Source: Apostichopus japonicus (Eukaryota; Echinodermata; Holothuroidea; Aspidochirotida; Stichopodidae). From it: a stretch of 64,000 bases of DNA. The DNA is taken from the NCBI RefSeq assembly GCF_037975245.1, contig NC_092580.1:9461001-9525000 (forward strand). Reading direction: 5' to 3'. Under the pieces are notes generated by a model. It did not search any database. It was not told where the DNA came from and saw only the letters and a program-made list of their open reading frames with translations. This document shows positions 1 to 13,143 of the stretch, piece after piece. Position 1 is the first letter of the stretch. Every line of letters starts with the position of its first letter. The position numbers and the translations under genes are program-made.

Positions 1-1259
1 TTAAATAGAAAGTGCGGTACGATAAATCGAACGTGCGGTTCCGATAAATCGAACGTGCGATACCGATAAATCAAATCTGCGGTACCGATTAATCGAACGT
101 GTGATACCGATTGATCGAAAGTGCGGTACCGATAAAGCGAATGTGCGGTACCGATAAATCGAATGTGCGATATTGATAAATCGATTGTGCGGTACCGATA
201 AATCGATTGCGCGGTACCGATCAATCGAATGTGCGGTACCGATAAATCGAATGTGCGATTACAATAAATGGAATGTGCGATACCGATAAATCGAATGTGC
301 GAGACCGATTAATCGAATGTGCGGTACCGATAAATCGATTGTGAGGTACCGATAAATCGATTTTGCGGTACCGATCAATCGAAAGTGCGGTACCGATATA
401 TCGAACATGCGATACCGATTAATCGAATCTGCGGTACCGATAATTCGAAAGTGCGATACCGATTAATCGAATGTGCGATATCGATATATCAAATGTGCGG
501 TACCGATAAATCGATTGTGCGGTACCGATAAATCGATTGTGCGGTACCGATAAATCGATTGTGCGGTACCGATAAATCGATTGTGCGGTACCGATAAATC
601 GAAAGTGCGATACAGATAAATCGAATGTGCGGTACCGATAAATCGATTGTGCGGTACCGATAAATCGATTGTGCGGTACCGATAAATCGAACGTGCGATA
701 CCGATAAATGAAATCTGCGGTACCGATTAATCGAACGTGTGATACCGATTAATCGAATGAGCGGTACCGATAAATCGAATGTGCGGTACCGATAAATCGA
801 ATGTGCGATAACAATGAATCGAATGTGCGGTACCGATAAATCGATTGTGCGGTACCGATCAATTGATTGTGCGGTACCGATCAATCGAAAGTGCGGTACC
901 GATATATCGAACGTGCGATACCAATAAATCGAATATGCGATACCGATAAATCGAGTATGCGGTACCGATCAATCGATTGCGCGGTACCGATCAATCGAAT
1001 GTGCGGTACCGATAAATCGAACGTGCGGTTCCGATAAATCGAACGTGCGATACCGATAAATCAAATCTGCGGTACCGATTAATCGAACGTGTGATACCGA
1101 TTGATCGAAAGTGCGGTACCGATAAAGCGAATGTGCGGTACCGATAAATCGAATGTGCGATATTGATAAATCGATTGTGCGGTACCGATAAATCGACTGC
1201 GCGGTACCGATCAATCGAATGTGCGGTACCGATAAATCGAATGTGCGATTACAATAAAT
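1..1259. repeat. 990-bp HOR, first copy plus partial second
   Basis: This segment matches 1,562-2,820 at an offset of 1,561 bp. The difference I noticed is at about 406 (AACATGC here, AACGTGC in the copy). Inside it, 1,021-1,259 repeats 31-269 at an offset of 990 bp, exactly 45 units. It is therefore one 45-unit HOR plus the start of the next. The left end is cut by the window edge. Confidence 0.93.
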
Positions 1260-1561
1260 CGATTGTGCGGTACCAATAAATCGATTGCGCGGTACCGATA
1301 AATCGAATGTGCGGTACCGATAAATCGAATGTGCGATTACAATAAATGTAATGTGCGATACCGATAAAGGGAATGTGCGGTACCGATTAATCGAATGTGC
1401 GATATCGATATATCAAATGTGCGGTACCGATAAATCGCATGTGCGGTATCGATAAATCGAATGTGCGGTACCGATAAATCGAATGTGCGGTATTGATAAA
1501 TCGAATGTGCGGTACCGATAAATCGAATGTGCGGTATTGATAAATCGATTGTGCGGTACCG
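1260..1561. repeat. Satellite units between 990-bp HOR copies
   Basis: These are 22-bp units that break the 990-bp series. They include GTGCGATTACAATAAATGTAATG and AAAGGGAATG variants split across neighbouring units, then a run of GGTATTGATAAATCG units. The same variant order, with some units added, recurs at about 3,590-3,935. This looks like a shared junction segment. No gene or other element is seen. Confidence 0.8.
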
Positions 1562-3581
1562 TTAAATAGAAAGTGCGGTACGATAAATCGAACGTGCGGT
1601 TCCGATAAATCGAACGTGCGATACCGATAAATCAAATCTGCGGTACCGATTAATCGAACGTGTGATACCGATTGATCGAAAGTGCGGTACCGATAAAGCG
1701 AATGTGCGGTACCGATAAATCGAATGTGCGATATTGATAAATCGATTGTGCGGTACCGATAAATCGATTGCGCGGTACCGATCAATCGAATGTGCGGTAC
1801 CGATAAATCGAATGTGCGATTACAATAAATGGAATGTGCGATACCGATAAATCGAATGTGCGAGACCGATTAATCGAATGTGCGGTACCGATAAATCGAT
1901 TGTGAGGTACCGATAAATCGATTTTGCGGTACCGATCAATCGAAAGTGCGGTACCGATATATCGAACGTGCGATACCGATTAATCGAATCTGCGGTACCG
2001 ATAATTCGAAAGTGCGATACCGATTAATCGAATGTGCGATATCGATATATCAAATGTGCGGTACCGATAAATCGATTGTGCGGTACCGATAAATCGATTG
2101 TGCGGTACCGATAAATCGATTGTGCGGTACCGATAAATCGATTGTGCGGTACCGATAAATCGAAAGTGCGATACAGATAAATCGAATGTGCGGTACCGAT
2201 AAATCGATTGTGCGGTACCGATAAATCGATTGTGCGGTACCGATAAATCGAACGTGCGATACCGATAAATGAAATCTGCGGTACCGATTAATCGAACGTG
2301 TGATACCGATTAATCGAATGAGCGGTACCGATAAATCGAATGTGCGGTACCGATAAATCGAATGTGCGATAACAATGAATCGAATGTGCGGTACCGATAA
2401 ATCGATTGTGCGGTACCGATCAATTGATTGTGCGGTACCGATCAATCGAAAGTGCGGTACCGATATATCGAACGTGCGATACCAATAAATCGAATATGCG
2501 ATACCGATAAATCGAGTATGCGGTACCGATCAATCGATTGCGCGGTACCGATCAATCGAATGTGCGGTACCGATAAATCGAACGTGCGGTTCCGATAAAT
2601 CGAACGTGCGATACCGATAAATCAAATCTGCGGTACCGATTAATCGAACGTGTGATACCGATTGATCGAAAGTGCGGTACCGATAAAGCGAATGTGCGGT
2701 ACCGATAAATCGAATGTGCGATATTGATAAATCGATTGTGCGGTACCGATAAATCGACTGCGCGGTACCGATCAATCGAATGTGCGGTACCGATAAATCG
2801 AATGTGCGATTACAATAAATGGAATGTGCGATACCGATAAATGGAATGTGCGAGACCGATTAATCGAATGTGCGGTACCGATAAATCGATTGTGAGGTAC
2901 CGATAAATCGATTTTGCGGTACCGATCAATCGAAAGTGCGGTACCGATATATCGAACGTGCGATACCGATTAATCGAATCTGCGGTACCGATAATTCGAA
3001 AGTGCGATACCGATTAATCGAATGTGCGATATCGATATATCAAATGTGCGGTACCGATAAATCGATTGTGCGGTACCGATAAATCGATTGTGCGGTACAG
3101 ATAAATCGATTGTGCGGTACCGATAAATCGATTGTGCGGTACCGATAAATCGAAAGTGCGATACAGATAAATCGAATGTGCGGTACCGATAAATCGATTG
3201 TGCGGTACCGATAAATCGATTGTGCGGTACCGATAAATCGAACGTGCGATACCGATAAATGAAATCTGCGGTACCGATTAATCGAACGTGTGATACCGAT
3301 TAATCGAATGAGCGGTACCGATCAATCGAATGTGCGGTACCGATAAATCGAATGTGCGATAACAATGAATCGAATGTGCGGTACCGATAAATCGATTGTG
3401 CGGTACCGATCAATTGATTGTGCGGTACCGATCAATCGAAAGTGCGGTACCGATATATCGAACGTGCGATACCAATAAATCGATATTGCGATACCGATAA
3501 ATCGAGTATGCGGTACCGATCAATCGATTGCGCGGTACCGATCAATCGAATGTGCGGTACCGATAAATCGAATGTGCGGTA
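1562..3581. repeat. Two tandem 990-bp HOR copies (45 units each)
   Basis: Sequence from 1,562 repeats from 2,552 at exactly 990 bp until divergence at about 3,582. The differences I noticed are few: 1,855 versus 2,845 (TCGAAT/TGGAAT), 2,108 versus 3,098 (ACCG/ACAG), 2,332 versus 3,322 (GATAAATC/GATCAATC), and about 2,493 versus 3,483. This is near-identity over about 1 kb. Individual 22-mers inside the unit differ from one another much more, which is the hallmark of a higher-order repeat. Confidence 0.93.
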
Positions 3582-4869
3582 TTGATAAATCGATTGTGCG
3601 GTACCAATAAATCGATTGCGCGGTACCGATCAATCGAATGTGCGGTACCGATAAATCGAATGTGCGATTACAATAAATGTAATGTGCGATACCGATAAAG
3701 GGAATGTGCGAGACCGATTAATCGAATGTGCGGTACCGATAAATCGATTGTGCGGTACCGATTAATCGAATGTGCGATATCGATATATCAAATGTGCGGT
3801 ACCGATAAATCGAATGTGCGGTACCGATAAATCGAATGTGCGGTACCGATAAATCAAATGTGCGGTATTGATAAATCGAATATGCGGTACCGATAAATCG
3901 AATGTGCGGTATTGATAAATCGATTGTGCGGTACCGTTAAATCGAACGAGCGGTACCGATAAATCGATTGTGCGGTACCGATAAATCGAACGTGCGATAC
4001 CGATAAATCAAATCTGCGGTACCGATTAATCGAACGTGTGATACCGATTGATCGAAAGTGCGGTACCGATCAATCGAAAGTGCGGTACCGATATATCGAA
4101 CGTGCGATACCGATTAATCGAATCTGCGGTACCGATAAATCGAATCTGCGATACCGATTAATCGAATGTGCGATATCGATATATCAAATGTGCGGTACCG
4201 ATCAATCGAATGTGCGGTACCGATAAATCGAGTGTGCGGTACCGATAAATCGATTGTGCGGTACCGATAAATCGATTGTGCGGTACCGATAAATCGAACG
4301 TGCGATACCGATAAATGAAATCTGCGGTACCGATTAATCGAACGTGTGATACCGATTAATCGAATGTGCGGTACCGATAAATCGAATGTGCGGTACCGAT
4401 AAATCGAATGTGCGTTAACAATAAATCGATTGCGCGGTACCGATCAATCGAATGTGCGGTACCGATAAATCGAATGTGCGATATTGATAAATCGACTGTG
4501 CGGTACCGATAAATCGATTGCGCGGTACCGATCAATCGAATGTGCGGTACCGATAAATCGAATGTGCGATTACAATAAATGTAATGTGCGATACCGATAA
4601 ATGGAATGTGCGAGACCGATTAATCGAATGTGCGGTACCGATAAATCGATTGTGAGGTACCGATAAATCGATTGTGCGGTACCGATCAATCGAAAGTGCG
4701 GTACCGATATATCGAACGTGCGATACCGATTAAACGAATCTGCGGTACCGATAATTCGAAAGTGCGATACCGATTAATCGAATGTGCGATATCGATATAT
4801 CAAATGTGCGGTACCGATAAATCGAATGTGCAGTACCGATAAATCGAATGTGCGGTACCGATAAATCGA
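3582..4869. repeat. Mixed 22-bp satellite units
   Basis: Continuous units without a clear local HOR. The first part (about 3,590-3,935) resembles 1,260-1,561. The part around 4,560-4,760 resembles the GAGACC / TGTGAGGTACC stretch of the 990-bp HOR (about 1,840-2,010). I see no gene, RNA or mobile element here. Confidence 0.85.
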
Positions 4870-6629
4870 ATGTGCGGTATTGATAAATCGATTGTGCGGT
4901 ACCGTTAAATAGAAAGTGCGATACGATAAATCGAACGAGCGGGACCGATAAATCGAACGAGCGGTACCGATAAATCGATTGTGCGGTACCGATAAATCGA
5001 ACGTTCGATACCGATAAATCAAATCTGCGGTACCGATTAATCGAACGTGTGATACCGATTGATCGAATGTGCGGTACCGATAAAGTGAATGTGCGGTACC
5101 GATAAATCGAATGTGCGATAACAATCAATCGAATGTGCGGTACCGAAAAATCGATTGTGCGGTACCGATAAATCGAATGTGCGAGACCGATCAATCGAAT
5201 GTGCGGTACCGATAAATCGATTGTGCGGTACCGATCAATCGAAAGTGCGGTACCGATATATCGAACGTGCGATACCGATTAATCGAATCTGCGGTACCGA
5301 TAAATCGAAAGTGCGATACCGATTAATCGAATGTGCGATATCGATATATCAAATGTGCGGTACCGATAAATCGAATGTGCGGTACCGATAAATCGATTGT
5401 GCGGTACCGATAAATCGAATGTGCGGTACCGATAAATCGATTGTGCGGTACCTATCAATCGATTGCGGTACTGATCAATCGAAAGTGCGGTACCGATATA
5501 TCGAACGTGCGATAGAGATTAATAGAATCTGCGGTTCCGATAAATCGAATGTGCGATACCGATAAATCGAATGTGCGATACCGATTGCTCGAATTTACGA
5601 TACCGATCAATCGAATGTGCGGTACCGATAAATCGAAAGTGCGGTACCGATAAATCGAAAGTGCGATACCAATAAATCGAATATGCGATACCGATTAATC
5701 GAATGTGCGGTACCGATAAATCGATTGTGCGGTACCGATTAATCGAATGTGCGGTATTGATAAATCGATTGTGCGGTACCGTTAAATAGAAAGTTCGGTA
5801 CGATAAATCGAACGTGCGGTACCGATAAATCGAACGAGCGGTACCGATAAATCGATTGTGCGGTACCGATAAATCGAACGTTCGATACCGATAAATCAAA
5901 TCTGCGGTACCGATTAATCGAACGTGTGATACCGATTGATCGAATGTGCGGTACCGATAAAGTGAATGTGCGGTACCGATAAATCGAATGTGCGATAACA
6001 ATGAATCGAATGTGCGGTACCGATAAATCGATTGTGCGGTACCGATAAATCGAATGTGCGAGACCGATCAATCGAATGTGCGGTACCGATAAATCGATTG
6101 TGCTGTACCGATCAATCGAAAGTGCGGTACCGATATATCGAACGTGCGATACCGATTAATCGAATCTGCGGTACCGATAAATCGAAAGTGCGATACCGAT
6201 TAATCGAATGTGCGATATCGATATATCAAATGTGCGGTACCGATAAATCGAATGTGCGGTACCGATAAATCGATTGTGCGGTACCGATAAATCGAATGTG
6301 CGGTACCGATAAATCGATTGTGCGGTACCTATCAATCGATTGCGGTACTGATCAATCGAAAGTGCGGTACCGATATATCGAACGTGCGATAGAGATTAAT
6401 CGAATCTGCGGTTCCGATAAATCGAATGTGCGATACCGATAAATCGAATGTGCGATACCGATTGCTCGAATTTACGATACCGATCAATCGAATGTGCGGT
6501 ACCGATAAATCGAAAGTGCGGTACCGATAAATCAAAAGTGCGATACCAATAAATCGAATATGCGATACCGATTAATCGAATGTGCGGTACCGATAAATCG
6601 ATTGTGCGGTACCGATTAATCGAATGTGC
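4870..6629. repeat. 877-bp HOR, two tandem copies
   Basis: About 4,870-5,752 matches about 5,747-6,629 at an offset of 877 bp. That is 40 units minus three bases, explained by shortened units. A clear internal marker is a 20-bp unit, GGTACCTATCAATCGATTGC, at 5,447 and again at 6,324. A third, partial copy of the beginning (GGTACCGTTAAATAGAAAG and following) lies at about 6,715-6,870. Confidence 0.9.
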
Positions 6630-7081
6630 GATATCGATATATCAAATGTGCGGTACCGATAAATCGAATGTGCGGTACCGATAAATCGAATAAGCGGTAC
6701 CGATAAATCGAATGTGCGGTATTGATAAATCGAATGTGCGGTACCGATAAATCGAATGTGCGGTATTGATAAATCGATTGTGCGGTACCGTTAAATAGAA
6801 AGTTCGGTACGATAAATCGAACGTGCGGTACCGATAAATCGAACGAGCGGTACCGATAAATCGATTGTGCGATACCGATAAATGGAATGTGCGAGACCGA
6901 TTAATCGAATGTGCGGTACCGATAAATCGATTGTGAGGTACCGATAAATCGATTGTGCGGTACCGATCAATCGAAAGTGCGGTACCGATATATCGAACGT
7001 GCGATACCGATTAATCGAAACTGCGGTACCGATAATTCGAAAGTGCGATACCGATTAATCGAATGTGCGATATCGATATAT
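6630..7081. repeat. Mixed satellite units with partial 877-bp HOR
   Basis: Contains the third partial copy of the 877-bp HOR (about 6,715-6,870). Units resembling the GAGACC / TGTGAGGTACC stretch of the 990-bp HOR follow. The change of HOR identity at about 6,870 occurs without loss of the 22-bp register. Confidence 0.8.
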
Positions 7082-8670
7082 CAAATGTGCGAGACCGATT
7101 AATCGATAGTGCGGTACCGATAAATCGATTGTGCGGTACCGATCAATCAAAAGTGCGGTACCGATCAATCGATTGTGCGGTACCGATCAATCGAAAGTGC
7201 GGTACCGATATATGGAACGTGCGATAGAGATTAATCGAATCTGCGGTACCGATAAATCGAATGTGCGATACCGATAAATCGAAAGTGCGGTACCGATAAA
7301 TCGAAAGTGCGATACCAATAAATCGAATATGCGGTACCGATAAATCGAGTATGCGGTACCGATAAATCGAACGTGTGATTCCGATTAATCGAATGTGCGG
7401 TACCGATAAATCGAATGTGCGGTACCGATAAATCGATTGTGCGGTACCGATAAATCGATTGCGCGGTACCGATCAATCGAATGTGCGGTACCGACAAATC
7501 GAATGTGCGATTACAATAAATGGAATGTGCGATACCGATAAATGGAATGTGCGAGACCGATTAATCGAATGTGCGGTACCGATAAATCGATTGTGCGGTA
7601 CCGATAAATCGAATGTGCGGTATTGATAAATCGATTTTGCGGTACCGATCAATCGAATGAGCGGTACCGATAAATCGAAAGTGCGATACCGATAAATGGA
7701 ATGTGCGAGACCGATTAATCGAATGTGCGGTACCGATAAATCGAATGTGCGATAACAATAAATCGAATGTGCGGTACCGATAAATCGATTGTGCGGTACC
7801 GATAAATCGAATGTGCGAGAACGATTAATCGAATGTGCGGTACCGATAAATCGATTGTGCGGTACCGATAAATCGATTGTGCGGTACCGATAAATCGATT
7901 GTGCGGTACCGATAAATCGAACGTGCGATACCGATAAATCAAATCGAACGTGTGATACCGATTAATCGAATGTGCGGTACCGATAAATCGAATGTGCCAT
8001 ATCGATAACTCGAATGTGCGATAACAATAAATCGAATGTGCGGTACCGATAAATCGATTGTGCGGTACCGATAAATCGAATGTGCGAGACCGATTAATCG
8101 AATGTGCGGTACCGATTAATCGATTGTGCGGTACCGATCAATCGATTGTGCGGTACCGATCAATCGAAAGTGCGGTACCGATATATCGAACGTGCGATAC
8201 AAATAAATCGAATATGCGATACCGATAAATCGAGTATGCGGTACCGATAAATCGATTGCGCGGTACCGATCAATCGAATGTGCGGTACCGATAAATCGAA
8301 TGTGCGGTATTGATAAATCGAATGTGCGGTATTGGTAAATCGATTGTGCGGTACCGATAAATCGATTGCGCGGTACCGATCAATCGAATGTGCGGTACCG
8401 ATAAATCGAATGTGCGATTACAATAAATGTAATATGCGATACCGATAAAGGGAATGTGCGAGACCGATTAATAGAATGTTCGGTACCGACAAATCGATTG
8501 TGCGGTACCGATAAATCGATTGTGCGGTACCGATCAATCGAAAGTGCGGTACCGATATATCGAACGTGCGATACCGATTAATCGATATTGCGGTACCGAT
8601 AAATCGAAAGTGCGATACCGATTAATCGAATGTGCGATATCGATATATCGAATGTGCGGTACCGATAAAT
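7082..8670. repeat. HOR family C, copy 1
   Basis: Matches 11,555-13,143 at a constant offset of 4,473 bp. Its first part also matches 10,011 onward at an offset of 2,929 bp. Diagnostic units include AATCGATAGTGCGG, TATATGGAACGTG followed by GATAGAGATTAATCG, and GTGTGATTCCGATTAATCG. The second half carries GGTATTGGTAAATCG and ACCGACAAATCG variants shared only with copy 3. Confidence 0.9.
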
Positions 8671-9410
8671 CGAACGTGCGATACCGATTAATCGAAACTG
8701 CGGTACCGATAATTCGAAAGTGCGATACCGATTAATCGAATGTGCGATATCGATATATCAAATGTGCGGTACCGATAAATCGAATGTGCAGTACCGATAA
8801 ATCGAATGTGCGGTACCGATAAATCGAATGTGCGGTATTGATAAATCGATTGTGCGGTACCGTTAAATAGAAAGTGCGGTACGATAAATCGAACGTGCGG
8901 TACCGATAAATCGAACGAGCAGTACCGATAATTCGATTGTGCGGTACCGATAAATCGAACGTGCGATACCGATAAATCAAATCTGCGGTACCGATTAATC
9001 GAACGTGTTTTACCGATTGATCGAATGTGCGGTACCGATAAAGCGAATGTGCGGTACCGATAAATCGAATGTGCGATAACAATAAATCGAATGTGCGGTA
9101 CCGAAAAATCGATTGTGCGGTACCGATTAATCGAATGTGCGAGACCGATATATCGAACGTGCGATAGAGATTAATCGAATCTGCGGTACCGATAAATCGA
9201 ATGTGCGATACCGATAAATCGAATGTGCGATACCGATTGCTCGAATTTACGATACCGATCAATCGAATGTGCGGTACCGATAAATCGAAAGTGCGGTACC
9301 GATAAATCGAAAGTGCGATACCAATAAATCGAATATGCGATACCGATAAATAGAGTATGCGGTACCGATAAATCGATTGCGTGGTACCGATCAATCGAAT
9401 GTGCGGTACC
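8671..9410. repeat. Mixed satellite units
   Basis: Units from about 8,680 to 9,140 follow the variant order seen at about 4,720-5,190 (GGTATTGATAAATCGATTG, then GGTACCGTTAAATAG, then GGTACGATAAATCG). This is another copy of part of the 877-bp HOR region. The segment then changes to units with the GATAGAGATT and GATTGCTCGAATTTACG variants. No gene is seen. Confidence 0.82.
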
Positions 9411-12400
9411 GATAAATCGAATGTGCGATATTGATAAATCGATTGTGCGGTACCGATAAATCGATTGCGCGGTACCGATCAATCGAATGTGCGGTACCGA
9501 TAAATCGAATGTGCGTTTACAATAAATGGAATGTGCGATACCGATAAATCGAATGTGCGGTACCGATAAATCGAATGTGCGGTATTGATAAATCGATTTT
9601 GCGGTACAGATAAATCGAATGTGCGGTACAGATAAATAGAAAGTGCGATACCAATAAATAGAATATGCGATACCGATAAATCGAGTATGTGGTACCGATA
9701 AATCGAATGTGCGATACCGATTGCTCGAATTTACGATACCGATCAATCGAATGTGCGGTACCGATAAATCGAATGTGCGGTACCGATAAATGGAATGTGC
9801 GATACCGATAAATCGAATGTGCGGTATTGATAAATCGATTGTGCGGTACCGATAAATCGAGTATGCGGTACGATAAATCGAACGTGCGGTACCGATAAAT
9901 CGAACGTGCGGTACCGATAAATCGAATGTGCGATACCGATAAATCGAATATGCGATACCGATAAATCGAATATGCGGTACCGATAAATCGATTGTGCGGT
10001 ACCGATAAGTCAAATGTGCGAGACCGATTAATCGATAGTGCGGTACCGATAAATCGATTGTGCGGTACCGATCAATCAAAAGTGCGGTACCGATCAATCG
10101 ATTGTGCGGTACCGATCAATCGAAAGTGCGGTACCGATATATGGAACGTGCGATAGAGATTAATCGAATCTGCGGTACCGATAAATCGAACGTGCGATAC
10201 CGATAAATCGAAAGTGCGGTACCGATAAATCGAAAGTGCGATACCAATAAATCGAATATGCGGTACCGATAAATCGAGTATGCGGTACCGATAAATCGAA
10301 CGTGTGATTCCGATTAATCGAATGTGCGGTACCGATAAATCGAATGTGCGGTACCGATAAATCGATTGTGCGGTACCGATAAATCGATTGCGCGGTACCG
10401 ATCAATCGAATGTGCGGTACCGACAAATCGAATGTGCGATTACAAGAAATGGAATGTGCGATACCGATAAATGGAATGTGCGAGACCGATTAATCGAATG
10501 TGCGGTACCGATAAATCGATTGTGCGGTACCGATAAATCGAATGTGCGGTATTGATAAATCGATTTTGCGGTACCGATCAATCGAATGAGCGGTACCGAT
10601 AAATCGAAAGTGCGATACCGATAAATGGAATGTGCGAGACCGATTAATCGAATGTGCGGTACCGATAAATCGAATGTGCGATAACAATAAATCGAATGTG
10701 CGGTACCGATAAATCGATTGTGCGGTACCGATAAATCGAATGTGCGAGAACGATTAATCGAATGTGCGGTACCGATAAATCGATTGTGCGGTACCGATAA
10801 ATCGATTGTGCGGTACCGATAAATCGATTGTGCGGTACCGATAAATCGAACGTGCGATACCGATAAATCAAATCGAACGTGTGATACCGATTAATCGAAT
10901 GTGCGGTACCGATAAATCGAATGTGCCATACCGATAACTCGAATGTGCGATAACGATAAATCGAATGTGCGATATTGATAAATCGATTGTGCGGTACCGA
11001 TAAATCGATTGCGCGGTACCGATCAATCGAATGTGCGGTACCGATAAATCGAATGTGCGATTACAATAAATGGAATGTGCGATACCGATAAATCGAATGT
11101 GCGGTACCGATAAATCGAATGTGCGGTATTGATAAATCGATTCTGCGGTACAGATAAATCGAATGTGCGGTACAGATAAATAGAAAGTGCGATACCAATA
11201 AATAGAATATGCGATACCGATAAATCGAGTATGTGGTACCGATAAATCGAATGTGCGATACCGATTGCTCGAATTTACGATACCGATCAATCGAATGTGC
11301 GGTACCGATAAATCGAATGTGCGGTACCGATAAATGGAATGTGCGATACCGATAAATCGAATGTGCGGTATTGATAAATCGATTGTGCGGTACCGATAAA
11401 TCGAGTATGCGGTACGATAAATCGAACGTGCGGTACCGATAAATCGAACGTGCGGTACCGATAAATCGAATGTGCGATACCGATAAATCGAATATGCGAT
11501 ACCGATAAATCGAATATGCGGTACCGATAAATCGATTGTGCGGTACCGATAAGTCAAATGTGCGAGACCGATTAATCGATAGTGCGGTACCGATAAATCG
11601 ATTGTGCGGTACCGATCAATCAAAAGTGCGGTACCGATCAATCGATTGTGCGGTACCGATCAATCGAAAGTGCGGTACCGATATATGGAACGTGCGATAG
11701 AGATTAATCGAATCTGCGGTACCGATAAATCGAACGTGCGATACCGATAAATCGAAAGTGCGGTACCGATAAATCGAAAGTGCGATACCAATAAATCGAA
11801 TATGCGGTACCGATAAATCGAGTATGCGGTACCGATAAATCGAACGTGTGATTCCGATTAATCGAATGTGCGGTACCGATAAATCGAATGTGCGGTACCG
11901 ATAAATCGATTGTGCGGTACCGATAAATCGATTGCGCGGTACCGATCAATCGAATGTGCGGTACCGACAAATCGAATGTGCGATTACAAGAAATGGAATG
12001 TGCGATACCGATAAATGGAATGTGCGAGACCGATTAATCGAATGTGCGGTACCGATAAATCGATTGTGCGGTACCGATAAATCGAATGTGCGGTATTGAT
12101 AAATCGATTTTGCGGTACCGATCAATCGAATGAGCGGTACCGATAAATCGAAAGTGCGATACCGATAAATGGAATGTGCGAGACCGATTAATCGAATGTG
12201 CGGTACCGATAAATCGAATGTGCGATAACAATAAATCGAATGTGCGGTACCGATAAATCGATTGTGCGGTACCGATAAATCGAATGTGCGAGAACGATTA
12301 ATCGAATGTGCGGTACCGATAAATCGATTGTGCGGTACCGATAAATCGATTGTGCGGTACCGATAAATCGATTGTGCGGTACCGATAAATCGAACGTGCG

Positions 12401-12500
12401 ATACCGATAAATCAAATCGAACGTGTGATACCGATTAATCGAATGTGCGGTACCGATAAATCGAATGTGCCATACCGATAACTCGAATGTGCGATAACAA
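9411..12500. repeat. 1,544-bp HOR, two tandem copies
   Basis: About 9,411-10,954 repeats at about 10,955-12,500 with an offset of exactly 1,544 bp (70 units plus 4 bp). An anchor is GCGATATTGATAAATCG at 9,425 and 10,969. The 3' part of each copy belongs to family C (starting at 10,011 and 11,555). The tandem pair therefore looks like a duplication that trapped part of family C. Differences between copies are scattered single bases, for example GCGTTTACAATAAATGG versus GCGATTACAATAAATGG. Confidence 0.91.
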
Positions 12501-13143
12501 TAAATCGAATGTGCGGTACCGATAAATCGATTGTGCGGTACCGATAAATCGAATGTGCGAGACCGATCAATCGAATGTGCGGTACCGATTAATCGATTGT
12601 TCGATACCGATCAATCGATTGTGCGGTACCGATCAATCGAAAGTGCGGTACCGATATATCGAACGTGCGATACCAATAAATCGAATATGCGATACCGATA
12701 AATCGAGTATGCGGTACCGATAAATCGATTGCGCGGTACCGATCAATCGAATGTGCGGTACCGATAAATCGAATGTGCGGTATTGATAAATCGAATGTGC
12801 GGTATTGGTAAATCGATTGTGCGGTACCGATAAATCGATTGCGCGGTACCGATCAATCGAATGTGCGGTACCGATAAATCGAATGTGCGATTACAATAAA
12901 TGTAATGTGCGATACCGATAAAGGGAATGTGCGAGACCGATTAATAGAATGTTCGGTACCGACAAATCGATTGTGCGGTACCGATAAATCGATTGTGCGG
13001 TACCGATCAATCGAAAGTGCGGTACCGATATATCGAACGTGCGATACCGATTAATCGATATTGCGGTACCGATAAATCGAAAGTTCGATACCGATTAATC
13101 GAATGTGCGATATCGATATATCGAATGTGCGGTACCGATAAAT
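11555..13143. repeat. HOR family C, copy 3
   Basis: Aligns with 7,082-8,670 at an offset of 4,473 bp, which equals 2,929 plus 1,544. The alignment continues past the end of the 1,544-bp tandem pair. This copy therefore keeps the original full-length neighbour sequence, while the 10,011 copy lost it to the duplication junction. It overlaps the preceding feature because the two repeat levels are nested. Confidence 0.88.

Noticed and set aside
4038-4226. Plus-strand open frames of 60-80 codons (also at 5,155, 6,032, 8,520, 13,938, 14,672, 15,812, 23,811 and 39,921)
   Set aside because: The consensus plus strand has TAA in GATAAATC. These short frames exist only where every third unit carries GATCAATC, GATTAATC or GATATATC in the right phase. 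No coding signal is visible.
9171-10097. 308-codon minus-strand open frame
   Set aside because: Same repeat peptide as everywhere else. It crosses the boundary at about 9,411 between unrelated HOR blocks, which a real gene would not be expected to do.
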